The notes under the pieces: model-generated | Seen by the model: only the letters and a program-made list of their open reading frames with translations | Told to the model about the DNA's origin: nothing | The model's database searches: none | Assembly: GCF_000330885.1 (NCBI RefSeq) | Contig: NC_020062.1 | Coordinates: 1-8,372, forward strand | Source: Rhizobium tropici CIAT 899 | GTDB lineage: Bacteria > Pseudomonadota > Alphaproteobacteria > Rhizobiales > Rhizobiaceae | Direction of reading: 5' to 3' | DNA length: 8,372 nucleotides | Made by a program: the position numbers and the translations under genes | Part shown: positions 7,040-8,372 of the stretch, one piece after another | Numbering within the stretch: position 1 is the stretch's first letter | Layout of the letters: the number at the start of each line of letters is the position of its first letter

Positions 7040-7119
7040 TCAATGCGACGCGCCGATTGGCTGTCCCTTGCGGTTTGGCATATTTGAGCCACCGCATATT
7101 GCCACGTCGCGCGCCGCCT

Positions 7120-7290
7120 AGGATGCTCTTCTTGTCAAATACTGTTCGATTGCATCGTTTGTCGAGGTCTGCGGGCGTCGTTGTGGATCTTCACGTGTTC
7201 GAAGCCATGCCGCATGGCAGATTCATGGGAGGCGTGCCCGGGGATAACGAACTTCTTCTCGAAACGAAGCTTTTGTGCAGAAACATCTCG
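7120..7290 (+). pseudogene. Alpha/beta hydrolase, C-terminal remnant
   Basis: The plus frame around 7120-7290 reads LFLSNTVRLHRLSRSAGVVV, then DLHVFEAMPHGRFMGGVPGD and NELLLETK. This matches the C-terminal end of acetyl-esterase/lipase-like alpha/beta hydrolases, where the His of EAMPHG is the catalytic triad base. The nucleophile (G-x-S-x-G) and acid regions are missing. Just upstream, a different frame (EPPHIATSRAA, about 7085-7117) resembles the preceding strand of the same family, which suggests an additional frameshift. The sequence directly before that is the end of the kinase operon, so the gene was truncated by a deletion or rearrangement. An ATG at 7057 or 7122 could start a short peptide, but it would have no function as a hydrolase. 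Confidence 0.65.
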
Positions 7291-7334
7291 ATAGCAACTG
7301 TTGCGAGACATGCTAGGCTATGGTGACGATTTAA

Positions 7335-7766
7335 CTATTTGAGCCAGATTGCAATTGCAGCGATGATGACGAACCCTCTGAAGTTGACGAGGAGTTTGTC
7401 GTATTGGGTAGCCACGCGACGGAATTGCTTGAGCTTTGCAAAGAAGCGCTCCACGAGGTTGCGTTCCTTGTAGAGGCCCCAATTGCAGACATGCGGGCGT
7501 CGTCGCCCGGGTCGTGGTGGAATGACCGGAACAGCGCCGGCGTCCAGAATGGTGTCGTGGAAGTGTTCGGCATCATAGGCTCGGTCGGCGATGACGTGGC
7601 TGGGATTGAGGCCATGGAGCAATTCCTTGCCATAAATCACATCGCCACGGTGTCCCGGTGCAAGTACGAAGCGCACCGGTAGCCCCAAAGCATCCACGAC
7701 GGCGTGGATCTTGGTGCCTAGCCCGCCGCGTGAGCGGCCAAGGCCCTGGGCGTCCGCTCCCCCCTT
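7335..7766 (-). CDS. IS5-family transposase, downstream frame (orfB)
   Basis: The C-terminal part, open in the -1 frame from the slippery run; it begins KKGGADAQGLGRSRGGLGTK and goes on as IHAVVDALGLPVRF. It carries the second Asp (HVIADRAYDAEHF) and the catalytic Glu block (ERNLVERFFAKLKQFRRVAT, then QYDK), and ends IAIWLK. An internal ATG at 7697 would give a 120-residue product lacking the GRSRGG region, so fusion by frameshifting is more likely than separate translation. If no shift occurs, the element is dead; if it does, the DDE set is complete. Confidence 0.88.
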   Translation of the reverse strand, partial: KGGADAQGLGRSRGGLGTKIHAVVDALGLPVRFVLAPGHRGDVIYGKELLHGLNPSHVIADRAYDAEHFHDTILDAGAVPVIPPRPGRRRPHVCNWGLYKERNLVERFFAKLKQFRRVATQYDKLLVNFRGFVIIAAIAIWLK

Positions 7767-8095
7767 TTTCGCCGGGCGCCAGCGGCTTGAGGCTGGGCAC
7801 GGATGGAGGTGGAATCGATCGAGACCCAGTCAAGGTCCGCTTCTCGCGCTAACGCCTCGAACAAACTTTCGAGGACACCCATCTCGATCCAGCGGTAATA
7901 GCGCCGCTTGACGGTCTGGTAGTTGCCATAACCTTCGGGTAAATCACGCCAACGTCCACCAGAGCGGGCCATCCAGACCAGCGCCTCGACGAACCGCCTG
8001 TTATTGGAGCGCGGACCACGACGCCCCTTGCGTCCTCCCGGCACAAACGGCTCGATCCGAGACCACTGTTCCGCACTGAGCCTATCGATATCCAT
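7718..8095 (-). CDS. IS5-family transposase, upstream frame (orfA)
   Basis: A 125-residue N-terminal part of the transposase. The ATG at 8095 has GGAGG 6 nt upstream. Typical features are LSAEQWSRIEPFVPG at the N-terminus, the helix-turn-helix-like stretch GRWRDLPEGYGNYQTVKRRY, and the first catalytic Asp of the DDE triad at D94 (WVSIDSTSIRA). In its own frame it ends soon after K110 in an unrelated tail (RGERTPRALAAHAAG). With a -1 shift at the A5G6 run (7769-7759) it would fuse to the downstream frame, giving a protein of about 253 residues, the usual length for IS427-group transposases. Confidence 0.9.
   Translation of the reverse strand: MDIDRLSAEQWSRIEPFVPGGRKGRRGPRSNNRRFVEALVWMARSGGRWRDLPEGYGNYQTVKRRYYRWIEMGVLESLFEALAREADLDWVSIDSTSIRAQPQAAGARRKRGERTPRALAAHAAG
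7759..7771 (-). promoter_or_regulatory. Probable -1 frameshift site of the transposase
   Basis: The minus strand reads CGAAAAAGGGGGG here. In the orfA frame it is CGA AAA AGG GGG; slipping back one base gives AAA AAG GGG GGA and enters orfB. Five A and six G in a row allow ribosomal -1 shifting or polymerase slippage. The exact heptamer (A AAA AGG) is not the most efficient known one. Confidence 0.6.
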
Positions 8096-8174
8096 GACCG
8101 ACCTCCAAAAATCAGTCTTGAATCTGATTTGCTCCTCACTGGGAACCCCAAATCCTTAAATCGTCACCACAGCC

Positions 8175-8252
8175 TAGAGCGATTTAGTCTTTCACGGAAT
8201 CTCTGAGCCGTTCTATCTCTTTATTGTCTCGCAATTCCGGACGGAAAACCGG
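8175..8252. repeat. Rhizobial intergenic repeat, partial
   Basis: The stretch from TAGAGCGATTTAGTC to GCAATTCCGGACGGAAAACC matches, as I remember it, a repeat found many times between genes in Rhizobium, Sinorhizobium and Agrobacterium, usually starting CTAGAGCGATT and with a stem-loop of AGAGCGATT type. In this copy the stem is imperfect, and the usual continuation (ending in TGGAATTGCTC) is not seen after 8252. The left edge coincides with the IS target. The identification rests on memory, not a search. Confidence 0.5.
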
Positions 8253-8292
8253 TTGTCTTATGACTTTGTCTCGTTTTAGGCGACAATGGATT

Positions 8293-8324
8293 GCCGCCTG
8301 TGGACCTGAACACCCACAGGCGGC
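8293..8324. repeat. Strong hairpin, 11-bp stem
   Basis: GCCGCCTGTGG (8293-8303) and CCACAGGCGGC (8314-8324) are perfect inverted copies around a 10-nt loop. It would form a very stable RNA hairpin on either strand. No T-run follows on the plus strand (GGGAGGGG) or the minus strand (AATCCATTG). It may be the 3' end of a transcript entering from the right; no gene is visible between it and the window end. Confidence 0.5.
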
Positions 8325-8372
8325 GGGAGGGGTGGGATCGGGAAACCGCTGGTCTGAAAGAACCGTTGCGCA

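Larger units (their letters stand above)
7317..8174 (-). mobile_element. IS5-family (IS427-type) insertion sequence, complete
   Basis: An 858-bp element. The left end reads GGCTATGGTGACGATTTAA (from 7317) and the inverted right end GGCTGTGGTGACGATTTAA (from 8174), one mismatch in 19. It is flanked by TAG on both sides (7314-7316 and 8175-8177); with the outer base shared this can also be read as a CTAG target (7313-7316 and 8174-8177). Size, end sequence, palindromic target and two-frame transposase all fit the IS427 group. Both transposase frames look intact, so it may be active. It inserted between the hydrolase remnant and a rhizobial intergenic repeat. Confidence 0.9.

Noticed and set aside
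6577..7092. A 171-codon open frame on the minus strand
   Set aside because: Antisense to the kinase ATPase domain, whose motifs are beyond doubt; no independent evidence for a gene.

Overview
The window looks like chromosome or large-replicon DNA from a member of the Rhizobiaceae (Rhizobium/Sinorhizobium/Agrobacterium group). The pointers are moderately high GC with rhizobial-style proteins (a tiny His-rich secreted protein, a second FtsI-type PBP, a HIT protein of the GRYGHS type), an intergenic repeat near the right end containing GCAATTCCGGACGGAAAACC that I remember as a common rhizobial repeat, and an IS5/IS427-type insertion sequence. The genus is an inference; no database was searched.

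Left part (1-2048), sparsely coding and eroded: a 56-aa secreted His-rich protein (185-355, minus); a probable frameshifted small gene (568-794, minus); a HIT-domain gene (921-1418, minus) cut by an in-frame TAA although both halves stay in one frame; then about 630 bp without a recognisable gene that holds two near-identical perfect palindromes built on CCCTGACAGCTGTCAGGG, 128 bp apart.

Middle (2049-3821, minus): an intact FtsI/PBP2-type peptidoglycan D,D-transpeptidase with all three catalytic motifs, standing alone away from any dcw neighbours, with a TTAACCAT sequence (a CtrA-like half site) just upstream. From about 3822 to 4400 I see no gene. Next come scraps of two insertion sequences back to back: the C-terminal end of an IS6-family transposase (plus strand, 4403-4675) and the first 16 codons of an IS110-family transposase (minus strand, 4742-4792).

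Right part (4955-8372): an intact two-component operon, with an OmpR/PhoB-type response regulator and a membrane histidine kinase whose stop and start codons overlap (TGATG). It is followed by a C-terminal scrap of an alpha/beta hydrolase (about 7120-7290) and a complete IS5-family element (7317-8174) with imperfect inverted repeats, a TAG/CTAG target duplication and a two-frame transposase that needs a -1 shift on an A5G6 run. The IS sits exactly at the edge of the rhizobial intergenic repeat. An 11-bp hairpin lies near the right end.

Overall this is an accessory, decaying stretch in which one PBP gene and one two-component system remain intact among pseudogenes and IS remains. I found no clear new multi-gene system. 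The most unusual items are the paired palindromes, the HIT gene with a single nonsense codon, and the regulatory operon framed by mobile-element debris.
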